From the NCBI RefSeq assembly GCF_001423425.1, contig NZ_LMNX01000004.1, positions 372,001 to 436,000 on the forward strand: DNA of 64,000 nucleotides, in the 5' to 3' direction. Below the pieces are notes generated by a model. That model was given only the letters and a program-made list of their open reading frames with translations, had not been told where the DNA came from and searched no databases. This stretch comes from Rhizobium sp. Leaf306 (GTDB taxonomy: Bacteria > Pseudomonadota > Alphaproteobacteria > Rhizobiales > Rhizobiaceae). Every line of letters starts with the position of its first letter. Within the stretch, counting starts at the first letter, position 1. The position numbers and the translations under genes were made by a program. Below, in pieces: positions 9,074-16,837 of this stretch.

Positions 9074-9118
9074 TCGCTAGCAGGAGTGTCGCTTGCAGGA
9101 GTGTCGCTTGCCGGTGGG
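9074..9118. repeat. Short tandem repeat (15-bp unit, three copies)
   Basis: Three consecutive 15-base units begin TCGCT(A/T)GC; the first two are nearly identical (TCGCTAGCAGGAGTG and TCGCTTGCAGGAGTG) and the third has diverged. They lie between tctC and tctB, just upstream of the tctB start region. They do not appear to be coding. Confidence 0.6.
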
Positions 9119-9177
9119 GTCCTTGCAGACGTTCGCGCCGATCAGCGGTCGATCTGAGCGATCAGCTTGCCGGCAAT

Positions 9178-9271
9178 TTCTCCCCCGCGGGGGAGAAGGA
9201 CGAAAGGTTGCGGGCTCCAAGGCCGATCGAGCAGAACTCCTCACCCTGCCCAGAGAGGGGCCAGGGTGAGG
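9178..9271. repeat. Two strong hairpins between tctC and tctB
   Basis: TTCTCCCCCGCGGGGGAGAA (9178-9197) is a perfect 20-bp palindrome. CCTCACCCTG at 9239 pairs with CAGGGTGAGG at 9262-9271. In the tctC-tctB transcript these would fold just after the tctC stop. That fits mRNA protection or attenuation, giving more binding protein than permease. Confidence 0.6.
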
Positions 9272-9291
9272 GGCAGTGCCGTGACGAGAGA

Positions 9292-10275
9292 TCAGTCGGC
9301 GTACTGGCCGGCTGCCTCGATGACCGGCTTCCAGCGGGCGATTTCGCTTTCCAGCTTGGTCTTCAGCGCCTCAGGCGTGGCGTCGGCTTCCGGTGAAGGC
9401 TTGGTGCCGAGTTCACCGAAACGGGCAACGACGTTCGGGTCTTTCAGTGCGACTTTAAGCGCCGCAGACAGCTTGTCGTTGGCTTCCTTCGGCGTGCCCT
9501 TCGGCGTGTAGATGCCGTGCCAGATGCCCACTTCCATCTGCGGATAACCGGCTTCCTTGACGGTCGGCAGGTCCTTCAGGATGTCGAGGCGGTCAGCGGA
9601 GGTGACGGCGTAGGCCTTTACCGTGCCGCCCTGGATCTGCTTTGTCGTATTGGTGGTCTGGTCGCACATGATGTCGACCTGTCCGCCGAGAAGATCGGTC
9701 ATGGCCGGGCCGGTGCCCTTGTAGGGAACGGTCACGAGCGGCGTTTCGATCGAGCTCATGAACAGCATGCCGCAGAGATGCGACGCAGCGCCGATGCCGG
9801 CATTGGCGACCGTCACCTTGTCCTTGTTGGCTTTGGCGTATTCGATAAGGCCCTTGAAATCGGTGGCTTCCATGTCCTTGCGGGCGAGAAGCGTCATCGG
9901 CACTTCCGTGACGAGACCGACATATTCGAACGCGTTGAGCGTGTCATAGGCGAGCTTGCGATAGAGCGTGGCGCTGGTCGCCATGCCGATATGGTGCAGG
10001 AGGACGGTATAACCGTCTGCTTCCGCATTGGCGACGCGGCCGGCACCGAGCGAACCGCCGGCACCGCCGACATTCTCGACGACGATCTGCTGGCCGAGAT
10101 CGCGCGACATGGATTCGGCCACAAGACGCGCAACCGTATCGGTCGGGCCACCGGCTGCAAACGGTACGATCATCGTGATCTGGCGTTCCGGATAGCTCTG
10201 CGCGTTGGCAGAAGCCGAAAACAGCGACATGGCGGCAAGAGCCGTTGCGCCGATCATGGCGTTGACGATTTTCAT
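9292..10275 (-). CDS. tctC: Tripartite tricarboxylate transporter substrate-binding protein (TctC/Bug family)
   Basis: A 327-residue periplasmic binding protein with a Sec signal peptide (about 1-25, cleaved after SANA). It shows Bug-family landmarks: YPERQITMIVPFAAGGPTDT, the VENVGGAGGSLGAGRVANAE ligand-loop segment, and LLGGQVDIMCD. It captures a carboxylate and delivers it to TctA/TctB. The ATG at 10275 has a GGGAGGAC ribosome site. The gene is preceded by a likely sigma-54 promoter and an upstream palindrome, so the two-component system encoded just upstream probably activates it. Confidence 0.94.
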   Translation of the reverse strand: MKIVNAMIGATALAAMSLFSASANAQSYPERQITMIVPFAAGGPTDTVARLVAESMSRDLGQQIVVENVGGAGGSLGAGRVANAEADGYTVLLHHIGMATSATLYRKLAYDTLNAFEYVGLVTEVPMTLLARKDMEATDFKGLIEYAKANKDKVTVANAGIGAASHLCGMLFMSSIETPLVTVPYKGTGPAMTDLLGGQVDIMCDQTTNTTKQIQGGTVKAYAVTSADRLDILKDLPTVKEAGYPQMEVGIWHGIYTPKGTPKEANDKLSAALKVALKDPNVVARFGELGTKPSPEADATPEALKTKLESEIARWKPVIEAAGQYAD

Positions 10276-10305
10276 GATTTGTCCTCCCGAGCGTGAAAAT
10301 CAGCA

Positions 10306-10321
10306 TGCAAACTGAGTGCTG
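10306..10321 (-). promoter_or_regulatory. Candidate sigma-54 (RpoN) promoter of tctC
   Basis: On the minus strand CAGCAC-N5-TTGCA matches the TGGCAC-N5-TTGCA consensus, except that the first two bases are CA and not TG. Transcription would start near 10295, giving a leader of about 20 bases that contains the tctC ribosome site. A sigma-54-dependent activator is encoded next door, which supports the call. Confidence 0.55.
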
Positions 10322-10462
10322 GCGACAGTCCTCCCTCGCCAGCGTGGGTGCCATTTGCAGTGGTGAAAGCACTGGCCGCAATCAGGGGGGAGGCAGCGTT
10401 GCTAAGTTTATCGCTGGCGTGCAATGCAGCATGGGTGGATTAGGGAACAATCACATCAAAGC

Positions 10463-10482
10463 CTGGGTGGAAATCCACCCAG
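10463..10482. promoter_or_regulatory. Perfect 20-bp palindrome, candidate enhancer (UAS) for the DctD-like activator
   Basis: CTGGGTGGAAATCCACCCAG has perfect 9-bp arms around AA. A half-site TGGGTGGA occurs at 10432-10439. The palindrome lies about 170 bp upstream of the predicted tctC start, the usual distance for NtrC/DctD-type enhancers. It also sits just after the activator gene stop, so a terminator role is possible, but no T-run follows. Confidence 0.5.
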
Positions 10483-10505
10483 TGCGGGTTTCAAGACATA
10501 GTTCG

Positions 10506-11894
10506 TCACCCGTTCAGATCGTCCTGAAGCATCTGGTCGGCCGAGATCAGCCGCTTGTCCAGCCCGTGTTTCTGCATCTTTTCGTAGAGCGTCTTGCGCG
10601 AAATGCCGAGCGATTCGTAGACGGGGCGCAGGGCACCGCCATGGGCAGCAATTTCGCCGGCGATCAGGTTGCGCTCGAAGGCTGCCACCTTGTCGGCCAA
10701 TCGCCCGGCCGGATCACGAAGCCTGCCGTTGGAATCCGTCGACGGAAGATCGAGACCCAGCACCAGCCGATCGGCGGCGTTGCGCAATTCGCGGACGTTG
10801 CCGGGCCAGGCCTGGTCGCCGATCGTCGCGATCACATCGACGGGAACGTCGAGATCGTCACGGCCATAGCGGGCGGAAGCTTCGCGGACCAGCTGCAGAA
10901 ACAGGAGCGCGATATCGGCCCGACGCTCCCGAAGTGACGGCACATGGATGGTTGCGACGTTGAGACGGTAGAGTAGATCGGCCCGGAACCGGCCGGCTGC
11001 GACCTCCGCTTCCAGATCCACCTTGCTGGTGGCGATAAAGCGGACGTCGAGCGCCACGGTTTCGTTCGAGCCGAGCCTTGTGATGACCCGCTCCTGCAGG
11101 ACGCGCAGGAATTTCGCCTGCAGGTCGAACGGCATCGAGCCGATCTCGTCGAGCAGGATCGTACCACCGCGGCCATGTTCGAACTTGCCGTATCGCGGCC
11201 TGATCGCGCCCGGAAAAGCGCCCGCCTCGTGGCCGAACAACTCGCTTTCGATCAGCGTTTCCGGAAGTGCCGCGCAGTTGATGGCGATAAACGGCCGGTT
11301 GGCGCGCGGGCTGACATCGTGCAGCGCCCGCGCCACCACTTCCTTGCCGGCGCCGGTCTCGCCGATGATCAGCGTATCGGCATCGGTGGCGCCGATCGCG
11401 CGGATCCGGTAGCGCAGGTCGACCATCACCTGGGTGCGGCCGGGCATGCGGGTTTCCAGATCGTCGCGCTTGCCGGCCACCGCCTTCAGCCGGCGGTTTT
11501 CCATGACCAGCGCGCGGCGATCGAGCGCCCTGCGGATAACGCCGGCCAGATGCTGCGGCGTGAACGGCTTTTCGAGGAAATCATAGGCGCCTTCGCGCAT
11601 CGCCTTCACCGCCAGCTGCACATCGCCATGGCCGGTGACGAGAATGATCGGGATTTCCGCATCGAGCTCACGAACCCGCTGCAACAGCGTCATGCCGTCT
11701 GTTCCGGGCATGCGAATATCGCTGACGATAACGCCGTCGAAGCCGAAACCGGCAAGCTCGAGAACATGATCGGCATTGGAAAAGGTCTGCACCGAGAGCC
11801 CGAACAGTTCCAGCGCCTGAGCGGTGGACCGGCGCAGCTCCTCTTCGTCGTCAACCAGCAAAACCCTTTGCGCCGCATCCCTTGCTTCGCTCAC
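10506..11894 (-). CDS. Sigma-54-dependent response regulator (DctD-like)
   Basis: A 462-residue NtrC-family activator. A receiver domain (about 10-125, VLLVDDEEELRR and phospho-acceptor Asp in VSDIRMPGTDG) is followed by an AAA+ domain with Walker A GETGAGKE and Walker B GGTILLDEIGSM. A C-terminal Fis-type HTH ends in ISRKTLYEKMQKHGL. The sigma-54 contact loop reads GAFPGA, not the usual GAFTGA. The GTG start at 11894 overlaps the kinase stop (GTGA) and has a GGAGG site. It likely activates tctCBA in response to the external carboxylate sensed by its partner kinase. Confidence 0.93.
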   Translation of the reverse strand: MSEARDAAQRVLLVDDEEELRRSTAQALELFGLSVQTFSNADHVLELAGFGFDGVIVSDIRMPGTDGMTLLQRVRELDAEIPIILVTGHGDVQLAVKAMREGAYDFLEKPFTPQHLAGVIRRALDRRALVMENRRLKAVAGKRDDLETRMPGRTQVMVDLRYRIRAIGATDADTLIIGETGAGKEVVARALHDVSPRANRPFIAINCAALPETLIESELFGHEAGAFPGAIRPRYGKFEHGRGGTILLDEIGSMPFDLQAKFLRVLQERVITRLGSNETVALDVRFIATSKVDLEAEVAAGRFRADLLYRLNVATIHVPSLRERRADIALLFLQLVREASARYGRDDLDVPVDVIATIGDQAWPGNVRELRNAADRLVLGLDLPSTDSNGRLRDPAGRLADKVAAFERNLIAGEIAAHGGALRPVYESLGISRKTLYEKMQKHGLDKRLISADQMLQDDLNG

Positions 11895-13789
11895 TCGGCA
11901 GCCTCCATCAGGTTTTCGTCGGCAATGTCGAGCTCGATGGTGAACACGGCACCCCCATCGGGATCATCGGTGACGGAAAGGCTACCACCGAAATCCTTGA
12001 CGATGTTGTAGGAGATCGACAACCCGAGGCCGAGACCCTTGCCGATGCCCTTGGTGGTAAAGAAGGGATCGAAGATGCGCTCGCGAATCGACGCCGGCAC
12101 ACCCGGCCCGCCATCGCGCACCTGCACCGTGATGGTATCGTGGGTTCTTGACGCCGAAACGGCGATGCGCCGGTCGGCTAGTCCCTCGACGGCATCTGCC
12201 GCATTGCCGATGACGTTGACCAGCACCTGCTGCAGACGGATCGAACCGGCCCTGACCTTCGGAAGGTTCGCCGGGATGTCGACGACGAGATCCGCATCGG
12301 CCGCCTTCAGCCGCGCCGCGACGATTTCCAGCGTGTCGTCCATCACCTCCTGCAGCGAAACGGCACCGAGCTTTTCGTTCGGCTTGCGGGCGAAGTTGCG
12401 CAAATGCTTGCTGATCGAGGCCATGCGATCGATCAGCGCCGAAATGCGTCTAACGTTGTCGCGGGCCTCTTCCGTGCGGTTAAGGTCCATCAGCACGCCG
12501 GCCGTCTCCGCATAGGTTTTCGCGGCCGCAAGCGGCTGGTTGAGCTCGTGCGACAGTGCTGCCGACATCTGGCCGAGACCGGCAAGCTTGCCGGCCTGGA
12601 TGAGATCGGCCTGGGTCTGGCGCAACCGCTGTTCGGTCGCCCGGCGCTCGGCCACTTCCTCCTCGATCTGGGCGTTGACGCGGGCAAGATCGGCGGTGCG
12701 CTCGGCAACCCGGTGTTCGAGCGCATTCTGCGCTTCCGCTTGGAGATGCATGCGCTCGGCAAGCCGCGCCCGGCGCTGCAGGATGACCGCAAGCCCGAGG
12801 ACGGCGAGACACAAGGATAGAAGCAGGGCAGCGACGGTGGTCTTTGCCTGGGCATGCACGGACCCGGTATCCATCAGCACGCTGACAGTCCATCCGGCGT
12901 CGGGCATCGGTTGCGACACGACGAGATATTCCCGGTCGCCACCGTTGTCGGCAATCGTCATCACCTCGTGACCGGCGAATTCGCCGCGCCGCACCGGCAG
13001 TTCGCGCAGTTTCGCATCCGCATAGCGCCGCGAGGTCTGGGTGCGGGCGATGCGCCCCGGCGACAGCGGCAGGGTCGTGGCATAGAGCCATTCCGGCCGG
13101 CTGGTCATGAAGATGATGCCCTCGGGGTCGGCAACGAAGATGCGGTCTTCGGTGCCCTGGGCGGTCCCCTTCCCCCAGCTGTCCTCGACCAGATCGATAT
13201 CGACCTTGAAGACGATGACGCCGCGGATCACCCCGGCGATCTCGATCGGCGACGAGAAGTAGTAGCCGCGCTTGAGCGACGTGGTGCCGAGCGCATAAAA
13301 GCGAGACTGGCGGCCCTTTGCAGCTTCCTGGAAATACGGACGGTAGGAAAAATTCTCGCCGACGAAACTGACGTCGCTGTCATGGTTGCTGGCAGCGATC
13401 GTCTGCCCGTCCATCGTCATCAGATAGATGTCGGAGGATTTGAGGAGCGCGTTGGTGTCTTTCAAATAGGCGTTGGTGGCGGCCTGCAGGGTTGTGTTGG
13501 ACGGATCGAGCACGAAAGCCTCGACATTCTGCTGGTCGGCGATCAGGGCCGGCAGCGCCTCGTAGCGCTTCAGGTGCCCGTCGAGACCGGAAACGGCAAG
13601 CCTCAGCGTGGTGTTGGCCTGCGCCTTCGCCTCCTCCATGTAGCCGCTCGCGATCATGCCGGCGCCCTGGACATAGATGCCCAGACCGATCATGACCGCC
13701 ACGCCCGCCGCTGCAAGAATTGCGTATCTCACCAGATGCCGGGCTCCTCCTCCCAACTCGTCCTCGGTCGTCACCTTAAAATCCGCCAC
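11891..13789 (-). CDS. Sensor histidine kinase (DctB-like)
   Basis: A 632-residue membrane kinase. A transmembrane helix (about 26-45) is followed by a large periplasmic PDC/dCache-type sensor domain, a second helix (about 320-343, ALLLSLCLAVLGLAVILQ) and a coiled-coil linker. The HisKA domain carries the phospho-acceptor His in ALSHELNQPLAAAKTYAET, then a HATPase domain with GPGVP and KGLGLGLSI. The HELNQPLAA box is typical of the DctB family, which senses C4-dicarboxylates. The start is GTG at 13789 with a weak ribosome site, so a slightly later start is possible. It forms one operon with the regulator, upstream of tctCBA. Confidence 0.92.
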   Translation of the reverse strand: MADFKVTTEDELGGGARHLVRYAILAAAGVAVMIGLGIYVQGAGMIASGYMEEAKAQANTTLRLAVSGLDGHLKRYEALPALIADQQNVEAFVLDPSNTTLQAATNAYLKDTNALLKSSDIYLMTMDGQTIAASNHDSDVSFVGENFSYRPYFQEAAKGRQSRFYALGTTSLKRGYYFSSPIEIAGVIRGVIVFKVDIDLVEDSWGKGTAQGTEDRIFVADPEGIIFMTSRPEWLYATTLPLSPGRIARTQTSRRYADAKLRELPVRRGEFAGHEVMTIADNGGDREYLVVSQPMPDAGWTVSVLMDTGSVHAQAKTTVAALLLSLCLAVLGLAVILQRRARLAERMHLQAEAQNALEHRVAERTADLARVNAQIEEEVAERRATEQRLRQTQADLIQAGKLAGLGQMSAALSHELNQPLAAAKTYAETAGVLMDLNRTEEARDNVRRISALIDRMASISKHLRNFARKPNEKLGAVSLQEVMDDTLEIVAARLKAADADLVVDIPANLPKVRAGSIRLQQVLVNVIGNAADAVEGLADRRIAVSASRTHDTITVQVRDGGPGVPASIRERIFDPFFTTKGIGKGLGLGLSISYNIVKDFGGSLSVTDDPDGGAVFTIELDIADENLMEAAE

Positions 13790-13861
13790 TGGCGAATTCC
13801 ACTAAAACTTGCGAAGACTTGATTTCACCGGCATCCGTCGGCGGCGGCAAAGGGAATCATC

Positions 13862-14338
13862 ATGAGTTACATGCTTGCACTCGTCATCGGCGCGGTGGCC
13901 GGACTTCGCGCCATGACGGCACCGGCGATCGTCAGCTGGGCGGCCGGTCTCGGCTGGCTTGATCTCTCCGGCACCTGGCTCGCCTTCATGGGCTCCAAAT
14001 GGGCCGTGCTGATCCTGACGCTGATCGCCATCGTCGAATTCATCACCGACCAGTTGCCCTCGACGCCGAGCCGCAAGGTGCCGCAGCAATTCGGTGCGCG
14101 CATCTTGACTGGCGCGCTTTCGGGTGCTGCGATCGGAATGCCCTACGGCTACTGGCTGGCCGGCCTCGTCTCCGGCATTATCGGCGCCGTGATCGGAACG
14201 CTGGGTGGCGCCGCAGTGCGGGCAAAGCTTGCTGCCCATTTCGGCAAGGATGCACCGGCAGCCTTTATCGAGGACGGCGTGGCCGTCGTCGCAGCCCTGA
14301 TTGTCATCCTGCTTTTGCCGGGAACGCCGGCCGCCTAA
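13862..14338 (+). CDS. DUF4126 family membrane protein
   Basis: A 158-residue hydrophobic protein with four or five predicted membrane helices. Glycine-rich helix motifs (GAVAGLRAMTAPAIVSW near the N-terminus and GLVSGIIGAVIGTLGGAAVR in the middle) and the loop DQLPSTPSRKVPQQFGAR are typical of DUF4126. Its biochemical function is unknown. The gene starts 72 bases from the divergent kinase gene and is followed after 16 bases by the FAD oxidoreductase, so these two are probably co-transcribed. Confidence 0.85.
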   Translation: MSYMLALVIGAVAGLRAMTAPAIVSWAAGLGWLDLSGTWLAFMGSKWAVLILTLIAIVEFITDQLPSTPSRKVPQQFGARILTGALSGAAIGMPYGYWLAGLVSGIIGAVIGTLGGAAVRAKLAAHFGKDAPAAFIEDGVAVVAALIVILLLPGTPAA

Positions 14339-14354
14339 CGGAGATCTGAGCATC

Positions 14355-15731
14355 ATGCAGACATTCGACGCGATCATCATCGGCGCCGGCCAGGCCGGGC
14401 CATCGCTTGCCGGACGCTTCAACGACGCGGGCAAGACCGTCGCCATCATCGAGCGCAAGCATGTCGGCGGCACCTGCGTCAACACCGGCTGCAAGCCGAC
14501 CAAGACGCTGGTGGCCAGCGCCTACGCCGCGCATATTGCCCGCCGCAGCGCCGATTACGGCATCGGCATCGGCGGCGAGGTGACGATCGACATGCCGGCG
14601 GTGATGCGGCGCGCGCTGAAAGTGACGATGGACAGCCGCGGCAGCAATGAAAGCTGGCTGGAGAAGATGCCCCATTGCACGCTGATCCGCGGCCATGCCC
14701 GCTTTGAGAGCGCTAACACGATCCGCGTCGGCGACGAGTTGCTGACGGCGCCGCAGATCTTTCTCAATGTCGGCGCGCGCGCCACCATTCCCGATTTCGA
14801 GGGCGTCAACGACATCCCCTACATGACCAACAGCGACATCGTCGGGCTGGACCGGGTGCCGGACCATCTGGTGATCATCGGCGGCAGCTATATCGGGCTG
14901 GAATATGCGCAGATGTATCGCCGCTTCGGCGCGAAGGTAACCGTGGTGGAACGCGGGGACCGTATCGTCAGCCGCGAGGACCCGGAGATCTCGCAATCCA
15001 TCCAAGAGATGCTGGAAGCCGAAGGGATCGTCATCAGAACGAGTGCCGACTGCATCCGCTTCAGGAAGATGGACGACGGCATTGCAGTCGGCGTCAGCTG
15101 CAACGAAGGCGAACCTGAAGTCATCGGCTCCGACGTGCTGCTCGCGGTCGGACGCCGTCCCAACACCGACGATCTCGGGCTCGACAAGGCGGGCGTGACG
15201 CTCGACGAGCGCGGCTATATTGAGGTGGGCGACGATCTGTCGACCAGCGTCGCGGGCATCTGGGCGATGGGCGACTGCAACGGCCGCGGCGCCTTCACCC
15301 ACACCGCCTACAACGACTTCGAGATCGTTGCGGCCAATCTGCTCGATGGCGAGAGCCGCAAGGTCTCCGACCGCCTGCTTGGTTATGCGCTCTATACCGA
15401 CCCGCCGCTCGGCCGTGTCGGCATGACCGAGCACCAGGCGGTGAAGGCAGGCCACAAGGTTCTCGTCGGCACGCGGCCGATGAGCCAGGTGGGACGTGCC
15501 GTGGAAAAGGGCGAGACGATCGGCCTGATGAAGATCGTGGCCGATGCGGAGACGAAAAAGATCCTGGGCGCCGCCCTTCTCGGCACCGGCGGCGACGAGG
15601 CGATCCACGGCGTGCTGGACATGATGAATGCCGGCGCGACTTATGATGCCCTGCGCTGGGCCGTGCCCATCCACCCCACCGTTTCGGAACTGTGGCCGAC
15701 CGTGGTCCAGTCGATGAAGCCGGCAGGCTGA
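14355..15731 (+). CDS. FAD-dependent pyridine nucleotide-disulfide oxidoreductase (MerA-like, no HMA domain)
   Basis: A 458-residue flavoprotein of the class-I disulfide reductase family. The FAD-binding GAGQAG motif is at about 10-15 and the redox-active CVNTGC at 41-46. An NAD(P)-binding GGSYIGLEYAQ and the second FAD motif GIWAMGDCN follow. The C-terminal active-site IHPTVSE provides the His-Glu dyad. It resembles mercuric reductase and related SidA/lipoamide-dehydrogenase-like enzymes, but it lacks the N-terminal metal-binding domain and the C-terminal vicinal cysteines needed for mercury handling. The physiological substrate is therefore unknown. The ATG at 14355 was preferred (GGAG upstream) over 14301, which lies inside the DUF4126 gene. 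Confidence 0.9.
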   Translation: MQTFDAIIIGAGQAGPSLAGRFNDAGKTVAIIERKHVGGTCVNTGCKPTKTLVASAYAAHIARRSADYGIGIGGEVTIDMPAVMRRALKVTMDSRGSNESWLEKMPHCTLIRGHARFESANTIRVGDELLTAPQIFLNVGARATIPDFEGVNDIPYMTNSDIVGLDRVPDHLVIIGGSYIGLEYAQMYRRFGAKVTVVERGDRIVSREDPEISQSIQEMLEAEGIVIRTSADCIRFRKMDDGIAVGVSCNEGEPEVIGSDVLLAVGRRPNTDDLGLDKAGVTLDERGYIEVGDDLSTSVAGIWAMGDCNGRGAFTHTAYNDFEIVAANLLDGESRKVSDRLLGYALYTDPPLGRVGMTEHQAVKAGHKVLVGTRPMSQVGRAVEKGETIGLMKIVADAETKKILGAALLGTGGDEAIHGVLDMMNAGATYDALRWAVPIHPTVSELWPTVVQSMKPAG

Positions 15732-15941
15732 CGAAACCATCAGGAATGGCGGGGCGTTCACGCGCTGCGGCGCGCTCGCTGACAATCCCGTCATTACAGG
15801 AATTTAACCTTCTCCCTCCCTTTGCAACGGGGGGGAGTTTGCTTAGACTTCACCCATCGTCGGCACAATCGAAGGCCGCCGGCGACGGGAAGACATCAGA
15901 GCGATCTCCCCCAACATCCATTCCACGACGGGAGGCCACAG

Positions 15942-16163
15942 ATGAATACACCTGCATTCAATGCGGCAATGGAACCGCGGGAACTGGATTTCCTGCAGCA
16001 CGTCTTCGATGCCGCCTGCGCCGAACGCGGCTTGTCTGGCGAAAGCACGGCGGCAAAGAACCTCGCGGCCGAGATCATCGATCTCTACCAGCACGGCGCC
16101 TGCGACGAAGGCGCCCTGCAGCATCGGCTGGACTTGTCAGGTCTTCTGAAAAGTCAGGACTGA
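15942..16163 (+). CDS. Small conserved hypothetical protein (73 residues)
   Basis: A 73-residue soluble protein (begins MNTPAFNAAMEPRELDFLQH, ends LLKSQD) with no signal peptide or membrane segment. It is predicted helical. A GGGAGG ribosome site 6-8 bases before ATG 15942 supports this start over the longer frame from 15822, whose extra part is basic and lies in repeat-like DNA. It is convergent with the DUF892 gene, 14 bases apart. I do not recognise a domain; small proteins of this type are common in Rhizobiaceae. Confidence 0.75.
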   Translation: MNTPAFNAAMEPRELDFLQHVFDAACAERGLSGESTAAKNLAAEIIDLYQHGACDEGALQHRLDLSGLLKSQD

Positions 16164-16177
16164 AGCAGAGGCGTCTA

Positions 16178-16684
16178 CTACCGCTTCGCCTGGAGATCCC
16201 GCTCGTCGCGCATCAGGAATATCCGCGTGATGCTGTCGATATTGTCGTTCAGCCATTCCGCCATGTCTTCTTCCTCGGACAGGATGTGTTCGAAGACGGC
16301 GACGGCTTCCGGTTCGTCCAGTTCGTCGGCAGCGGCTATCAGCACCTTGTAGGTCGCGATTTCCGTGTGCTCGAATGCGAAGGCAGTCGTCATCGTCTTG
16401 ATGACCTCGTCGCTGACCAGCAATCCGCCGACACCTTGGGCCGTTGCGGCAAGCTTGGCGGTCATGTCCTTGAAGGTCGGCGTCGTCACGGCGAACTTTT
16501 CCAGCATCTCGGTCAGTGCCGCGACGTGGCCGCGGGTTTCCTCGAGATGCTCCAGAACGCGGTCCTTGAGATCCGGGTAGCTTTCGATCCGGCGTGCCTG
16601 CGCTGTCAGAAGCGTGACTGCCTGTTCCTCCATTGCATGGGCATTGCGTAGCCAAGTAATGAAATTGTCCCGCGCATGCGTCAT
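16178..16684 (-). CDS. DUF892 (YciE/YciF-like) ferritin-like stress protein
   Basis: A 168-residue four-helix ferritin-like protein. Acidic and histidine residues in AMEEQAVTLL, LEHLEETRGHV, FEHTEIATYKVLI and ILSEEEDMAEWL sit at the positions expected for a di-metal centre. YciE/YciF relatives are general-stress proteins in enterobacteria and rhizobia. ATG 16684 was chosen because AGGAGG lies 8 bases upstream; the GTG at 16690 would be too close to it. The promoter at 16742-16766 fits the alphaproteobacterial general-stress sigma factor, consistent with the family. Confidence 0.9.
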   Translation of the reverse strand: MTHARDNFITWLRNAHAMEEQAVTLLTAQARRIESYPDLKDRVLEHLEETRGHVAALTEMLEKFAVTTPTFKDMTAKLAATAQGVGGLLVSDEVIKTMTTAFAFEHTEIATYKVLIAAADELDEPEAVAVFEHILSEEEDMAEWLNDNIDSITRIFLMRDERDLQAKR

Positions 16685-16741
16685 GTTCACGTCCTCCTCG
16701 TTACGTCTTCCCCCGGGTCGATTTGGTACGCAACGACTGTA

Positions 16742-16766
16742 AACCCGTCAACGTCCGCGATGTTCC
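16742..16766 (-). promoter_or_regulatory. Predicted EcfG/RpoE2-type promoter for the DUF892 gene
   Basis: On the minus strand GGAAC, 17 bases, then GTT match the GGAAC-N18/19-TT consensus described for RpoE2-type general-stress sigma factors. The start would lie near 16735, about 50 bases before the start codon. Its -35 box is one arm of a perfect 10-bp inverted repeat (GATGTTCCAG at 16759-16768 and CTGGAACATC at 16774-16783). Confidence 0.65.
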
Positions 16767-16775
16767 AGCGTCCCT

Positions 16776-16800
16776 GGAACATCTAGCAGCTTAGCGCGTT
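16776..16800 (+). promoter_or_regulatory. Predicted EcfG/RpoE2-type promoter for the PLD-family gene
   Basis: GGAAC at 16776-16780, 17 bases, then GTT at 16798-16800 on the plus strand mirror the divergent promoter. If real, transcription starts near 16807. This rules out the ATG at 16802 as start codon of the downstream gene and favours GTG 16838. Confidence 0.65.
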
Positions 16801-16837
16801 AATGGGCCACGCAATTGACGGGGGTCAAAAGGTGGAC

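Noticed and set aside
9074..9118. CRISPR-like repeat
   Set aside because: Only three 15-bp units in direct contact with no spacers, so a short tandem duplication.
14355..15731. Mercuric reductase (merA) identity for the FAD oxidoreductase
   Set aside because: The CVNTGC centre is shared by the whole family. The HMA domain and the C-terminal Cys pair are missing and no mer genes are nearby.
16802..16837. ATG 16802 as start of the PLD-family gene
   Set aside because: No ribosome site, and it lies two bases after the predicted -10 box, before the expected transcript start.
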